From: Nemertoderma westbladi
Taxonomy: Eukaryota; Xenacoelomorpha; Nemertodermatida; Nemertodermatidae
Length of the DNA stretch: 64,000 nucleotides
Direction of reading: 5' to 3'
Assembly (NCBI GenBank): GCA_032718475.1
Contig: JAUCBJ010006629.1
Location: forward strand, 62,001 to 126,000
The position numbers and the translations under genes were made by a program. Positions 54,860 to 63,859 of this stretch are shown in pieces. How positions within the stretch are numbered: position 1 is the stretch's first letter; every line of letters begins with the position of its first letter. The notes under the pieces were generated by a model. It had not been told where the DNA came from and made no database searches. It saw only the letters and a program-made list of their open reading frames with translations.

Positions 54860-54943
54860 AAGGTGAAAATTAAACATTATTATTTTTCAATCAATCTATC
54901 GGTAGTTAGGGAAAACTAACCTCGTTTGAATAAGCATGACTCT

Positions 54944-55126
54944 CACGGGTTGACTGCGTGCCTAGCTGCGTGGCTGGCTGGCTGACTGCATGACCGACCG
55001 CGAGGCTGGCTGCGTGCCGCGAGGCTGACTGCGTGCTGCGAGGCTGCTGCGTGCCGCGAGGCTGGCTGCGAGGCTGGCAGCGATGCTGCTCTGACTGCGT
55101 GGTTGACCGCATCCCATGACTGCGTA
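54944..55126. repeat. Short-period GC-rich repeat of GAGGCTGGCTGCGTGCC type
   Basis: Degenerate 15-25-bp units of GCGAGGCTG(G/A)CTGCGTG, in strong composition contrast with the AT-rich transposon around it. Confidence 0.85.
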
Positions 55127-55205
55127 CACATCTGATTATATCCGACTCACGATATTGTATACAATGACTTAGTTTGTTACTGCGGGTGCTGTTACATTAA
55201 TACGG

Positions 55206-56175
55206 TGGTACCGGTACCGTACTGCAGTACAATGCTAATCAAAGGAAATCAGTATGCTCTATCTGATTATACTGTTACATCAAGAACAGTGACAGTACTG
55301 CAGTACTGTATTGTTTGGGTAGGGGATCTAATCCCTATATGTGAGACTCCTGCATGTAATCTAGGTTATGACAGCAGTATGCTAATCAAGGTTCGGGTAG
55401 ACAGCAGTATCCTTATAGGTGAAAAAAACAAATGCTATTGCATCAGATTACTGCTGTACTGATAAAGTGGATGACAGTTGTGGATAGGAGCTGCGAGGTT
55501 GACCGCATCCCCGCAACGTGGCTGACTGCATACACATCTGATTGTAACTAGCTCACGATATTGTATACATTGGTTTAGTTTGTTACTGCAGGTACTATCG
55601 TACCGGTACTGCAGTACGATGCTAATCAAAGGAAATCAGTATGCTCTATCTGATTATGCTGTTACATCAAGAACAACGACAGTACTGCAGTACTGTATTG
55701 TTTAGGTAGGGGATCTAATCCCTATATGTGAGACCCCTGCATGTAATCTAGGTTATGACAGCAGTATGCTAATCAAGGTTCGGGTAGACAGCAGTATCCT
55801 TATAGGTGAAAAAAAAAACAAGTGCTATTGCATCAGATTACTGCTGTACTGATAAAGTGGATGACAGTTGTGGATAGGAGCTGCGAGGCTAGCTGTGAGG
55901 TTGACTGCATCCTCGCAACGTGGCTGACTGCGTACACATCTGATTGTAACTAGCTCACGATATTGTATACATTGGTTTAGTTTGTTACTGCAGGTACTGT
56001 CGTACCGGTACTGCAGTACAATGCTAATCAAAGGAAATCAGTATGCTTTATCTGATTATGATGTTACATCAAGAACAGCGACAGTACAGCAGTACTGTAT
56101 TGTTTGGATAGGTGATCTAATCCCTATATGTGAGACCCCTGCATGCATCAGATTACTGCTGTACCGATACCACTA
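55206..56175. repeat. Three tandem copies of a ~390-bp unit
   Basis: The marker CTGCAGTAC(A/G)ATGCTAATC occurs at about 55222, 55609 and 56011. Copies 1 and 2 are nearly complete; copy 3 lacks its second half (it jumps from CCCCTGCATG to CATCAGATTACTGC). Each unit has ACCGGTAC and TACTGCAGTA palindromes. Confidence 0.9.
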
Positions 56176-56598
56176 GACAGAAACTACAGTGTTGGAAGAG
56201 TAAAACACTACCGGTACTGATAAAGTGGATGACAGTTGTAGATAGGCCTATAATTTATCAGTACCGGTACCAACAGGTTATCATTACACCCTATACAGAT
56301 TATGTTGCATTTTCTGACTAATATTACTAGTCAACTACTGTATGTGTTATTAGTTTGCGATGTATAGGCTGTTTCACAATACCAGTACATCTATATTAGA
56401 ATGATATCGAGAATACTTACAGTACATGTTACGTCTACATCATATTGTTAAATGTGTATGGTTAACCTAGCGCAATTGACTCTTTTTTAGAGAACTTGTT
56501 GTAAAAAATTATATTTTATTATATTTTTTATATTAACATCAAGATCATCACTAAAATAAAATTATATAATCCCATCACATTACATGCTTAGAGTAAAC

Positions 56599-57171
56599 CT
56601 ACAGTACATCTTTCACCGCAGTTATTTCTTTCTGTTTATCAATATCAACAGTCGCAGTTAAACGCTTCAATTCATAGCCCCCGACTCTTTTCGCTGAGCA
56701 GTACCGCAGACAGTTATCCTCTGTGTTTAAGTGAAACGCGCATACTGTAGTAAATTGATCGTGGAACCGGCATGGGGTTAAATAATCGTGATATTGCTTA
56801 TATATTCCCAATTTCTCCACCGAATTTGGCTCGAGAACATCGAGTTGGGAAACTAATATTGCCTGCTTCATCAACCCAAATACATGAATATTTTTTTTAT
56901 ATTTTAAATGTCTCTTCATATATTTTTTAAAGTCGTCTTGAGAAATGTCTCCATAGGCCCAGGGCAAGTGAGAAGTCATATCACGTAAATTGTTTACGTG
57001 AGCTGCATCTAAAGCTGATAATTTAATATTAGGCGGGCCTTTAATTAAAAACGTCTTTACATTAGTTTTGGTGTAATTAGAATCGAAAATAGCAAATTCT
57101 TTAAATACTACCGGATACTCCTTATTGTCTATCTTATAATATTGAAAATCAACAAAAATAATATTATCCAT
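56599..57171 (-). CDS. Conserved Polinton-type protein of unknown function, possible RNase H-like fold
   Basis: 190 residues from ATG 57171, last gene of the minus-strand cluster. It starts IIFVDFQYYKIDNKEYPVVF and continues KEFAIFD, then LPWAYGDIS and CRFH...CAFH...CLRYCSAKR. The opening pattern of an acidic residue on a first strand followed by K-E-x-A, and the H-x-L-P-W segment, is one I associate with proteins that recur in invertebrate Polintons and related virus-like elements. It could be a degenerate exonuclease or RNase H-like fold, but catalytic acids beyond the first are not obvious. The C-terminal Cys/His residues might bind metal. Intact frame. Confidence 0.6.
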   Translation of the reverse strand: MDNIIFVDFQYYKIDNKEYPVVFKEFAIFDSNYTKTNVKTFLIKGPPNIKLSALDAAHVNNLRDMTSHLPWAYGDISQDDFKKYMKRHLKYKKNIHVFGLMKQAILVSQLDVLEPNSVEKLGIYKQYHDYLTPCRFHDQFTTVCAFHLNTEDNCLRYCSAKRVGGYELKRLTATVDIDKQKEITAVKDVL

Positions 57172-57202
57172 TTTATCTGATACATAAAAGCTAAATGATT
57201 AA

Positions 57203-57658
57203 TTACAAAGTTTGTTGGTTTAATTTATAATAATTAACAAGCCAATTATATAATATTATTTCATTTATTTCCACATTATTTGTAAACGCACTCATTGGAT
57301 AGTTTGTGTCAATTCGATTTACTAAGTAATAGAGACAGTACAGACCGCATGTGGTCCTCCTGGGGTCTTGAAATTGTTTGCGGGTAGTACGCCATCTTGC
57401 GGAATTTTTCTCAAGCCATTTTTCGATACATCTGTTTGGATATTTTGGTCCAAACGAGTCAAATACTTCAGCTTCATTATCTCGTATATATATAGCAATC
57501 CAATGAACCCCGGGTAGATGCTGTTTATCGGTGTTTACTATTAAACCATAATCTCTCCGCTTATTATTATTATCTAATTTAGGTAATTTGTTAGCTGGAA
57601 ACGCTCCCAAATAGTGACCACCCACTGGAAACATATCAAGGTCCTCTGTAGATAACAT
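57203..57658 (-). CDS. Adenain-like cysteine protease (capsid maturation)
   Basis: 151 residues, ATG 57658, directly before the major capsid gene (3-bp gap). The C48/C5-type catalytic set is in order: His in GVHWIAIY (about 50), Asp in EVFDSFG (about 67), Gln in RKQFQD (about 95), Cys in TTCGLYCLYY (about 104). The FDSFG box is characteristic of adenovirus-type proteases. The known role in the family is cleavage of capsid precursors, often at Gly-Gly or Gly-X-Gly sites; neighbouring basic and pX-like proteins contain Gly-rich candidates. Length is slightly shorter than adenovirus protease but usual for Polintons. All catalytic residues are present. Confidence 0.92.
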   Translation of the reverse strand: MLSTEDLDMFPVGGHYLGAFPANKLPKLDNNNKRRDYGLIVNTDKQHLPGVHWIAIYIRDNEAEVFDSFGPKYPNRCIEKWLEKNSARWRTTRKQFQDPRRTTCGLYCLYYLVNRIDTNYPMSAFTNNVEINEIILYNWLVNYYKLNQQTL

Positions 57659-57660
57659 AC

Positions 57661-58920
57661 TTAATCGATATGTATTTCTTTCCTGCTATTTAAACTTAAT
57701 GATTGATCATAAATATTAAAAACGATTACATTTATGGTCTCAACCAGCGGTTCGGCAAATCTTAATTTTAATTGTCCGTTAGTATATATCGAGGGTTGCG
57801 GATCTCTAACATAACCGTCGGCTGTTAGGTCCCAGGATAGGAGGAGGCAATTACCTAAGTAGGTTTCATGGTCTATATTATTTCCCCCATAACCGTTAAT
57901 ATATGTATTAATGTTCTTCATTAATTGTGTATACTCAAAAATATAAGTTCCGTCTGTAAAATTAGGCTCGTATATTACACCTCCTACAGGAAGACCGTCT
58001 ACAATCAGTTCCGCGCGTCTAAGGTTAAAATGTTCAAATTTCAATGGGTTACTAATTAATTCTCCTGAATAAGCGTTATTTGTTATGAAGCCAATAATAA
58101 CTAATTTGGGTTTTTTACCATCAAATATGTTTGTTTGGGTGTAATTTGTGGTTTGAGCGGGAATAGTAAATGTAGTCACCTCTTTCTTTTGGAATTGATA
58201 TTCAATATCGTAACTCTCTAAACCTTTTAGGTGACTGCTTTCTATTACCGGATTAACCTCCATTCTAGGGATTAGGATCTTTAATTCATCTAATTCTAGC
58301 CGAAGATTTGTCACGGCATTTGCGTTTGGAGTGATTTTAAAAATAAACGAATTTGATACTTTTCTAAAATGCATTCTTAAATCATACCCAGGTTGTATTA
58401 TTTTACTTTCAGTATCAAAATCAATCGTCAACCCACTTACAAATTGCATTTGTTTACTAAAGGCATCGTCAATAGGATGCGTGCCGGGGTCAATTTCATT
58501 TCCATGTTCAGACAAAGGTTGTTGAAAACCACCCGCCCCCAGTAACCCGTTTTTATCCTCGTAAGTTGTAAATAATAAATTGGATAAGTACGACTTGTAG
58601 AAATAATGGTTATTGCTATTTTCAACCTGCTTCTCATTAAGGTCTATTTTAATATCACTCCACATAGTTTCAGCGGGGTAATTCAGCATATATATATGAG
58701 AGTTTTCAAGTCGCCTATCCCAGCGTACAGTACATTTTGTAATTAATAACGCATCTTGCAGTTTCGTATAGAATTCATTGGATCTTGGGACAAGGAACGT
58801 GACCTCCCTAGATTCACTTCGGAGATTGGATACTGGGTAAATTGTTTCATAATGCTTTGCTTTAAATTCAGTCTGTATTGGCTGTGTAGAAAATAAATCT
58901 AATTCCTTAATAATTGACAT
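57661..58920 (-). CDS. Major capsid protein, double jelly-roll
   Basis: 419 residues from ATG 58920. The N-terminus KELDLFSTQPIQTEF is the recognisable start of the Polinton/adintovirus major capsid family, often mis-annotated in animal genomes as a protein similar to C. elegans F54H12.2. Further on are VPRSNEFYTKLQDALL and TVRWDRRL, then NYPAETMWSDIKIDLN and, late, the NGYGGNNIDHE region, consistent with two successive jelly-roll barrels (about 30-220 and 225-410). It would form trimeric capsomers of an icosahedral virion. The intact frame contrasts with the broken polB. Confidence 0.9.
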   Translation of the reverse strand: MSIIKELDLFSTQPIQTEFKAKHYETIYPVSNLRSESREVTFLVPRSNEFYTKLQDALLITKCTVRWDRRLENSHIYMLNYPAETMWSDIKIDLNEKQVENSNNHYFYKSYLSNLLFTTYEDKNGLLGAGGFQQPLSEHGNEIDPGTHPIDDAFSKQMQFVSGLTIDFDTESKIIQPGYDLRMHFRKVSNSFIFKITPNANAVTNLRLELDELKILIPRMEVNPVIESSHLKGLESYDIEYQFQKKEVTTFTIPAQTTNYTQTNIFDGKKPKLVIIGFITNNAYSGELISNPLKFEHFNLRRAELIVDGLPVGGVIYEPNFTDGTYIFEYTQLMKNINTYINGYGGNNIDHETYLGNCLLLSWDLTADGYVRDPQPSIYTNGQLKLRFAEPLVETINVIVFNIYDQSLSLNSRKEIHID

Positions 58921-58922
58921 TA

Positions 58923-59486
58923 TTAAAAAATACTTTTTTCGCAGTGTTTCAGTTTGCCTTTTTTCATTTTTCTCTTTTTACTACGTCGATGATGTATGTT
59001 CATAGACATTGGTCTAGCGGGTCGCTTTAAATCTCTGTAAACTTTTTCTACAACAGATCTGGTTGATGGTTTCATTTTATTTAATGCTTTATTAATAACT
59101 GTATTTGCCTGCTGATGTAAGACCCGCTTACCTTTTGGTATTACGTGTTGTCTCATAAATTTTGTGGTAAATGGTAAAGCTTTTTGTAACACTTTTTTAG
59201 CTAATGGTTTACCAAATTTTTTCAATGTAGATAAAGCGTCTGTAAATATACCTTCCCCGTGTTGATTTGCCCGCATACCTCTAGGATAACGTTGAAAACG
59301 ACGTTGTTTTAAGTTTGGACCAAATGCGTCAATTTGTTGACCGTAAGGGTCAATATATGAACCACCTCGAAAAACAGGAACTTGCGTCGAGCCTCTGGTA
59401 CTTCTTCCGCCTTTAAAAACAGCAAGATTAGAGTCTGAACCCCCATATTGAGGTTTACTGTATCTTTGAAATAAATCGGAATCCAT
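58923..59486 (-). CDS. Basic core or minor capsid protein with Gly-Gly motifs
   Basis: 187 residues, ATG 59486, 2 bp upstream of the capsid gene. It is very basic (Lys/Arg clusters LKQRRFQRYPRG, KKRKMKKGK), Gly-rich at the N-terminus (QYGGSDS, FKGGRS, FRGGSY), with a possible protease site near HGEGIF (about 78), followed by amphipathic helices (TDALSTLKKFGKPLAKK). This resembles adenovirus internal proteins that bind DNA or disrupt membranes and are matured by the viral protease. Assignment rests on composition and position, not on an identified domain. Confidence 0.65.
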   Translation of the reverse strand: MDSDLFQRYSKPQYGGSDSNLAVFKGGRSTRGSTQVPVFRGGSYIDPYGQQIDAFGPNLKQRRFQRYPRGMRANQHGEGIFTDALSTLKKFGKPLAKKVLQKALPFTTKFMRQHVIPKGKRVLHQQANTVINKALNKMKPSTRSVVEKVYRDLKRPARPMSMNIHHRRSKKRKMKKGKLKHCEKSIF

Positions 59487-59487
59487 T

Positions 59488-60345
59488 TTAATTTATTCGT
59501 TTAAAGTGTAAGGTAATACAAGTTGTCCCGTATTCAAAATTCAAATCTTTTCCTTGTTTGTCTGTTATTTCAATATGAATGTATGTTATCTTATATGATT
59601 TTTTTACAGGGATATAATGAATTGTATCCTTGGCAAATTCTTTATTTATTACGCTACCATATTTCACGTCATCAGGTATCGCCACGCGACGAAGTAAAGC
59701 TAAACCAAATTCATTAATATATTGATTTTCAATTATATTAGTAGTCACGTACATGTTCGACTTAGGTTCTGGAATAGAGTTGGGAGGTTGAGGGCATAAA
59801 AATACCATCTGGTAAGATTTTTCTTCATTTCCGATAACCTTTATTAAATAACCCTTTATGTTATTTTTCGTCTTCAAAATAATTTTAAAATTTGGATTTA
59901 AATTCGCGCCGAGATTATTTTCAGTAATTCCAAAATAATAGGCTAATTGTTGACCTATAAATAACTCTCGCACAGTTTTCCCTAAAATAAATTGCAACCT
60001 ATTTTGCTGAGTATTTTCAACTATTTGTAATTTATCTTTCAACGCCCCAGTGTTAAAATAATCTATAATGTCATTGATACTGTAGAACAAGCCGGATGGA
60101 AGTGTATCCTCAAAATTTTTTTTTCCTTTTTTTAATAAAATAACATTCTCTACATTGTTATACATGGACGGCAACGTAGCTAAGTAAAATATACTTTTTA
60201 TACCTACCACCCAGTTTTCGTTTGGATTTATAGGTAAGGCACCGTGAAAATTGATTTGATAATTACTGGCGTTATTGCGAGGAAAATCAATTGGACATGA
60301 GTTACTCGGCAGCCTTACGTAGAATTCATCCATCGCTACCACCAC
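59488..60345 (-). CDS. Minor capsid (penton-like) protein 1
   Basis: The frame opens with GTG; the first ATG is at 60333, giving 281 residues, and I prefer that start. The N-terminus FYVRLPSNSCPIDFPRNNAS matches the pattern (F-Y-V-x-L-P-S-N-S) of Polinton minor-capsid or penton-type proteins, followed by NENWVVGIKSIFY, the usual second strand of the same family. The last part (THIEITDKQGKDL, TCITLHFKR) mirrors the C-terminus of the next ORF upstream. The two proteins therefore look like paralogues from an old tandem duplication. Its ATG overlaps the stop region of its upstream neighbour. Confidence 0.75.
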   Translation of the reverse strand: MVVAMDEFYVRLPSNSCPIDFPRNNASNYQINFHGALPINPNENWVVGIKSIFYLATLPSMYNNVENVILLKKGKKNFEDTLPSGLFYSINDIIDYFNTGALKDKLQIVENTQQNRLQFILGKTVRELFIGQQLAYYFGITENNLGANLNPNFKIILKTKNNIKGYLIKVIGNEEKSYQMVFLCPQPPNSIPEPKSNMYVTTNIIENQYINEFGLALLRRVAIPDDVKYGSVINKEFAKDTIHYIPVKKSYKITYIHIEITDKQGKDLNFEYGTTCITLHFKRIN

Positions 60346-61198
60346 GTATTAACTTAAGTGTTACAACAGTGCGACCTCCGTTGAAGTTAATTAGTTGCCC
60401 CTGTCCGTCACGTAAAGTAATTAATATTGTTTTTAGTTTTTTATTCAACAAAGGATAATAGCAAATGCTCTCGTATTCGTGATTAATATATTTTCGATTT
60501 AATTGCGTTAAAGGACAGGTTCTTAAGAGCGGTGCTAAAGCGTCGCCAACAAATGAGCTCTCAATAATATCTGTATATATGAAGATTGTATTTTTATTAC
60601 GTGTTATATTCGTGGGATTAGGAAAATCTAAAATGCCAATTTCTGAAATTTTTGGTCCGCTATAATTTAAAATTAATATTGGCTGTTCTATATTGCTTAA
60701 TTCATCTACTGTAGTGGTACTGTATATATCCCAATTCGGAATATCCGGATGATTCTGATCCAATAACGGTTTTAAGCCTAGAATTTGTATTAAATCACCG
60801 CGGAGACTTAATTGTATTTTTTTCAACTTTTTAGGAAATTTAAATTTAATTCTAGAATTATTTGTATAAAAAATGAATTCGAAATCTCTATATTTCGCTT
60901 CAGAATTAAACAGTTTATTTATATCATCAATAATGACTTGAATAGAGTTATGCATACCAGGAAATAAACTGAATAATTTAGCATCTTTTGCATCGACGCC
61001 GATTGACAGCGAGATTTGAGTTTGCAGCGTAATATTACTGTATGTTGCTTGATATTGAAGTTCGGCAAGACCAATTTTGGCGTTTGGACCAATATATAAT
61101 TCTTCGGCTAAATCAACAGTAAACTCGCTAGGATTATTATTGGGGTAAGTGCTTAATGAACTATCTGACAGTAGAGTGATATATGTATCTGTGGCCAT
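60326..61198 (-). CDS. Minor capsid (penton-like) protein 2
   Basis: 290 residues, ATG 61198. The start TYITLLSDSSLSTYPNNNPS and GPNAKIGLAELQYQ parallel FYVRLPSNS and NENWVVGIKSIFY in the neighbouring ORF. The end KTILITLRDGQGQLINFNGG and VVTLKLIRGG parallels that ORF's tail. I infer a single jelly-roll vertex protein. The reading frame overlaps its downstream neighbour by a few bases, implying coordinated expression. Confidence 0.72.
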   Translation of the reverse strand: MATDTYITLLSDSSLSTYPNNNPSEFTVDLAEELYIGPNAKIGLAELQYQATYSNITLQTQISLSIGVDAKDAKLFSLFPGMHNSIQVIIDDINKLFNSEAKYRDFEFIFYTNNSRIKFKFPKKLKKIQLSLRGDLIQILGLKPLLDQNHPDIPNWDIYSTTTVDELSNIEQPILILNYSGPKISEIGILDFPNPTNITRNKNTIFIYTDIIESSFVGDALAPLLRTCPLTQLNRKYINHEYESICYYPLLNKKLKTILITLRDGQGQLINFNGGRTVVTLKLIRGGSDG

Positions 61199-61435
61199 TA
61201 TTTAAGCTCGCTCTCTCTACTTGACTCCATTGTACATACAGTATAATGTTAAATAATAGACATCTGTGACCACGTTCATTGCCGCATCTTCTACAGAATA
61301 TGCGTGGGATCAATATTTTACTGGCTTTATTTAAAGCGGGTGAACTATATAGTATAGTAATATCATTCGAGTTAATATTGATTAATTACGGTCATATGCA
61401 ACCAAAATGAATTAATATACAGTAGAAACCTAAGC
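61199..61435. other. Spacer between capsid genes and integrase
   Basis: 237 bp, AT-rich, no ORF. Likely holds the promoter for the downstream minus-strand capsid block (contains TATAGTATAG at about 61350). Confidence 0.45.
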
Positions 61436-62539
61436 TTATTGAATGTGTTGCACCCAAGACTGTTTCTTGGATCCGATGAATCGGACTAAATATTCTTTCT
61501 TCCCATTGCGCACACGTTCTTTAAGTTTGCCAATATTTTTGTCAATCGGAAGATAAATATTACTGTTCGGGTGGACCTTTTGGAGTTCGTATGAATAAAA
61601 TGAGCCTTTTATTATAGCTCCAGCGCTGTCCTTAATATCGAACATTACCGCTGGTACTCTATCCAATCTAACACGATGAATAATAAATAATTCACGTGTC
61701 CATTGTTCTCGATAGCCTTTAGCAAAAGCAGTACGGGCGATAGATAATCGTACTGTATCTCTAACTTTAAATTTTATTTTCTTGTGATTTATCTGTCTAT
61801 ATTTCCCATATAATCTATTCATTAATTCAGTTTCATTAAATTTATTAACTTCAATGGGTGTCATTTTTATTGTTCTATGATACGACCTATTATAAGCTGA
61901 GATAAGCTTAGGTAAAATTTTTATCCAAACATTATTTCCCCTCTGAGTGAAAATTTTGAACATCTTTGTTTTTAATGTGCGATTGAATCTCTCAACAATA
62001 GCCGCCTTATTCACAGAGTACATTACGTAATACTGTATACCTAACGTATCTAAATATTTCCTTACAGATTTATTTAGAAACTCAGAACCTTGATCCGTGG
62101 CGATTCTCTTTGGTTTACCCTTTTGGAATATTTTTTGCAATATACTAATAATCTCAATACCTGTTTTTGTTTTCATACCATAGCCAAAAGCAAGCCGACT
62201 GAAGGCATCAATGCACGTCAATATATAGTTATAATTATTATTTTGCGATTTATATTGCTGCATATCCACCAAATCTATCATATATATATCTTTTAACCCT
62301 CCCGTAAATATTTTAGATGTTGGATAATGTTGTCTACGTGGTGCGTGAAGGGTGTATGTATTTTGCCCGCTCAACCATTTCTGGGCTTGAGCTGGTTTGA
62401 TGTTTGCGGCTTTTGCTAATTTTGCGACACTTGCAAATCCCGCAGGAGATGAAGGATCTAAATAAATTCTTGACAGTTTTTTGTCTAAGCTTCGAGTTAA
62501 AATCGGTTTCATCTTGCGAGGCATCTTTTCGACAACCAC
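61436..62539 (-). CDS. int: Polinton integrase (DDE, retroviral type) with chromo-like C-terminus
   Basis: The frame opens with GTG at 62539; ATG at 62524 gives 362 residues. The catalytic core is D in YMIDLVDM (about 90), D in IATDQGSEF (about 148), E in IVERFNRTLK (about 184), with usual spacing. The N-terminal ~80 residues are basic and helical (AKLAKAANIKPAQAQKWLSG), HTH-like rather than a clear HHCC zinc domain. The last 25 residues (KEYLVRFIGSKKQSWVQ) look like a chromodomain, which in relatives directs integration to marked chromatin. It would insert the linear DNA and generate 6-bp target duplications. Frame and catalytic residues intact. Confidence 0.93.
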   Translation of the reverse strand: MVVEKMPRKMKPILTRSLDKKLSRIYLDPSSPAGFASVAKLAKAANIKPAQAQKWLSGQNTYTLHAPRRQHYPTSKIFTGGLKDIYMIDLVDMQQYKSQNNNYNYILTCIDAFSRLAFGYGMKTKTGIEIISILQKIFQKGKPKRIATDQGSEFLNKSVRKYLDTLGIQYYVMYSVNKAAIVERFNRTLKTKMFKIFTQRGNNVWIKILPKLISAYNRSYHRTIKMTPIEVNKFNETELMNRLYGKYRQINHKKIKFKVRDTVRLSIARTAFAKGYREQWTRELFIIHRVRLDRVPAVMFDIKDSAGAIIKGSFYSYELQKVHPNSNIYLPIDKNIGKLKERVRNGKKEYLVRFIGSKKQSWVQHIQ

Positions 62540-62575
62540 AAGTAATATGTATATTCAAATCTCTTATAAAGGGCA

Positions 62576-62749
62576 TCACCGTAAGAACAACTGAAATTTT
62601 TTTTTAATTATTTTCTTTGACGTTGATGTTTTGAAGGGTTTTCTTTTTGTAGTATTTACTCTAGGTATATCTTGTGGTTTTAAATCAGTAGCTAACGGTT
62701 TACTCGATACTAAATATAATTTTCTAAATGTTACTCCTGTTTTAACCAT
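62576..62749 (-). CDS. 57-residue highly basic small ORF
   Basis: ATG at 62749-62747, TGA at 62578-62576. It fills the gap between integrase and the pX-like gene on the same strand. The start is MVKTGVTFRKLYLVSSKPLA and the tail is almost all Lys, Thr, Ser and Arg (TTKRKPFKTSTSKK). Such size and charge suggest a DNA-condensing core peptide, similar in type to adenovirus core peptides. No homology is claimed. A run of nine A near its end could be unstable. Confidence 0.55.
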   Translation of the reverse strand: MVKTGVTFRKLYLVSSKPLATDLKPQDIPRVNTTKRKPFKTSTSKKIIKKKFQLFLR

Positions 62750-62757
62750 TATTATTA

Positions 62758-63141
62758 TTACCGTCTACGGTTAATTTTTTTCGCAATAGCCGCTCCAGCG
62801 GCAGCGGCCCCCGCACTCGCGGCAAGTTTCGCACCAATGCCGAGTAAGGGTATTAGAAACGGAAGTATGCCTCCAGATTGATTGCTTAACTTTTTTCTGT
62901 AACTTGATATATTTTTTGTCTTACGGTTGAGGGATTTCAATACCTTCTTATATCGCCGAATATTTCTAAATGAATGCGGGGTCAATTGTACGTTACCATT
63001 TAGAACATTTAATGCGGTATTTACAATGAGCCGTATTAATTCGTTACTGGCGGTATGGTTAATAAAATAAGTTCTTTGTTGAGGGGTAGCGCTGCGTAGA
63101 AATTCCAGTTCGTTTCGATATTTCTGCACAAGTCTATTCAT
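62758..63141 (-). CDS. pX-like small virion protein
   Basis: 127 residues, ATG 63141. The N-terminal half is helical (LRSATPQQRTYFINHTAS, ELIRLIVNTALNVLNGNV). A basic linker (RRYKKVLKSLNRKTKN) leads to SGGILPFLIPLLGIGAKL and an Ala-rich hydrophobic tail ending KKINRRR. This layout recurs in small late proteins of Polintons and adintoviruses that have been compared with adenovirus pX. The Gly-Gly before the hydrophobic segment is a candidate maturation site, although the expected Met/Leu/Ile upstream is absent. The hydrophobic segment could interact with membrane. Confidence 0.65.
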   Translation of the reverse strand: MNRLVQKYRNELEFLRSATPQQRTYFINHTASNELIRLIVNTALNVLNGNVQLTPHSFRNIRRYKKVLKSLNRKTKNISSYRKKLSNQSGGILPFLIPLLGIGAKLAASAGAAAAGAAIAKKINRRR

Positions 63142-63181
63142 TGTTGCAACATTATTGAAAATTGTTACAAAATATTAATTA

Positions 63182-63859
63182 TTAATTATTATTATTATTA
63201 TTATTTTCGCTACGTTTATAGTCAATGTAATTTTTAATGTAACAATTATGATTACGAAATATATCCGATCTAAATCTTAAATGTTCGGGTGTTTCCTGCC
63301 GTAAATCAATTAAGAAATGTGAAAATGGCTCAATTGTTGCATCTTGATAAGAATCAACTAAAAATTTGGTCTGCCCTGGTAACATTTGCTTCGCGAAATT
63401 TAAAACCGATAGACTGTCTCTTGGATTTTTCATTAATACTAAAGTATGGCTATTAATTGATCTTGTGCGGTTATGCTTCCCACCGTAAAACATGTTTTGC
63501 GTTATAAAACAAATAAATATATTGGAATGATGAGCTACCTTAGTAAACAATACAGTTAATGCTGTACTGGACTCAGTTTCTGTTAACAAATCATCTATAA
63601 TTAATAAATCTCGACTATTCACTAAAGTATCTATATTTTCAGGCAAGCCTTTGTAAAGGTGAGTAATACCAGGAATAGTTGGTGGATTGCTCCCGTAACA
63701 ATATAATACTCGCAAGGGGGCTTCGTTGAAGCAGCCATTCTTGTGTTTAATTAAATTCCCCACAAAGGTTGACTTTCCGGAACCAGATGGGCCAGAAATT
63801 ATCATACTTGTTCCCATTTGAAAGTTTAAATTATATGGGCCTGAATTAAAGTCAGCCAT
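63182..63859 (-). CDS. FtsK/HerA-type genome-packaging ATPase
   Basis: 225 residues, ATG 63859. Walker A GPSGSGKST at residues 23-31; Walker B RDLLIIDDLL at about 83-92; a following ITQN at about 120 fits the sensor position. Size and motif spacing match the A32-like packaging ATPases of Polintons and related viruses, which translocate DNA into capsids. First gene of the minus-strand cluster; the C-terminal (NNNNNN) comes from an ATT repeat at 63182-63205 and may vary in length. Intact frame. Confidence 0.92.
   Translation of the reverse strand: MADFNSGPYNLNFQMGTSMIISGPSGSGKSTFVGNLIKHKNGCFNEAPLRVLYCYGSNPPTIPGITHLYKGLPENIDTLVNSRDLLIIDDLLTETESSTALTVLFTKVAHHSNIFICFITQNMFYGGKHNRTRSINSHTLVLMKNPRDSLSVLNFAKQMLPGQTKFLVDSYQDATIEPFSHFLIDLRQETPEHLRFRSDIFRNHNCYIKNYIDYKRSENNNNNNN

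Larger units (their letters stand above)
54860..56598. other. Noncoding centre of the Polinton, between converging arms
   Basis: No gene. It contains a GC-rich short-period repeat (54944-55126) and three copies of a ~390-bp unit. Both flanking gene sets point into it, so it should hold the transcription ends of both arms. Confidence 0.6.
28277..63859. mobile_element. Polinton/Maverick self-synthesising DNA transposon (gene-bearing extent), with nested BEL element
   Basis: Hallmark set in one block: protein-primed DNA polymerase B, retroviral-type integrase, FtsK/HerA-like packaging ATPase, adenain-like protease, double-jelly-roll major capsid protein and further capsid-type proteins. The left-arm genes are on the plus strand and the right-arm genes on the minus strand, converging on a noncoding centre (54860-56598). 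Without the 20.05-kb insertion the gene-bearing part is about 15.5 kb, normal for Polintons. Terminal inverted repeats and the 6-bp target duplication were not identified; the right end probably lies beyond 64000. Confidence 0.93.
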
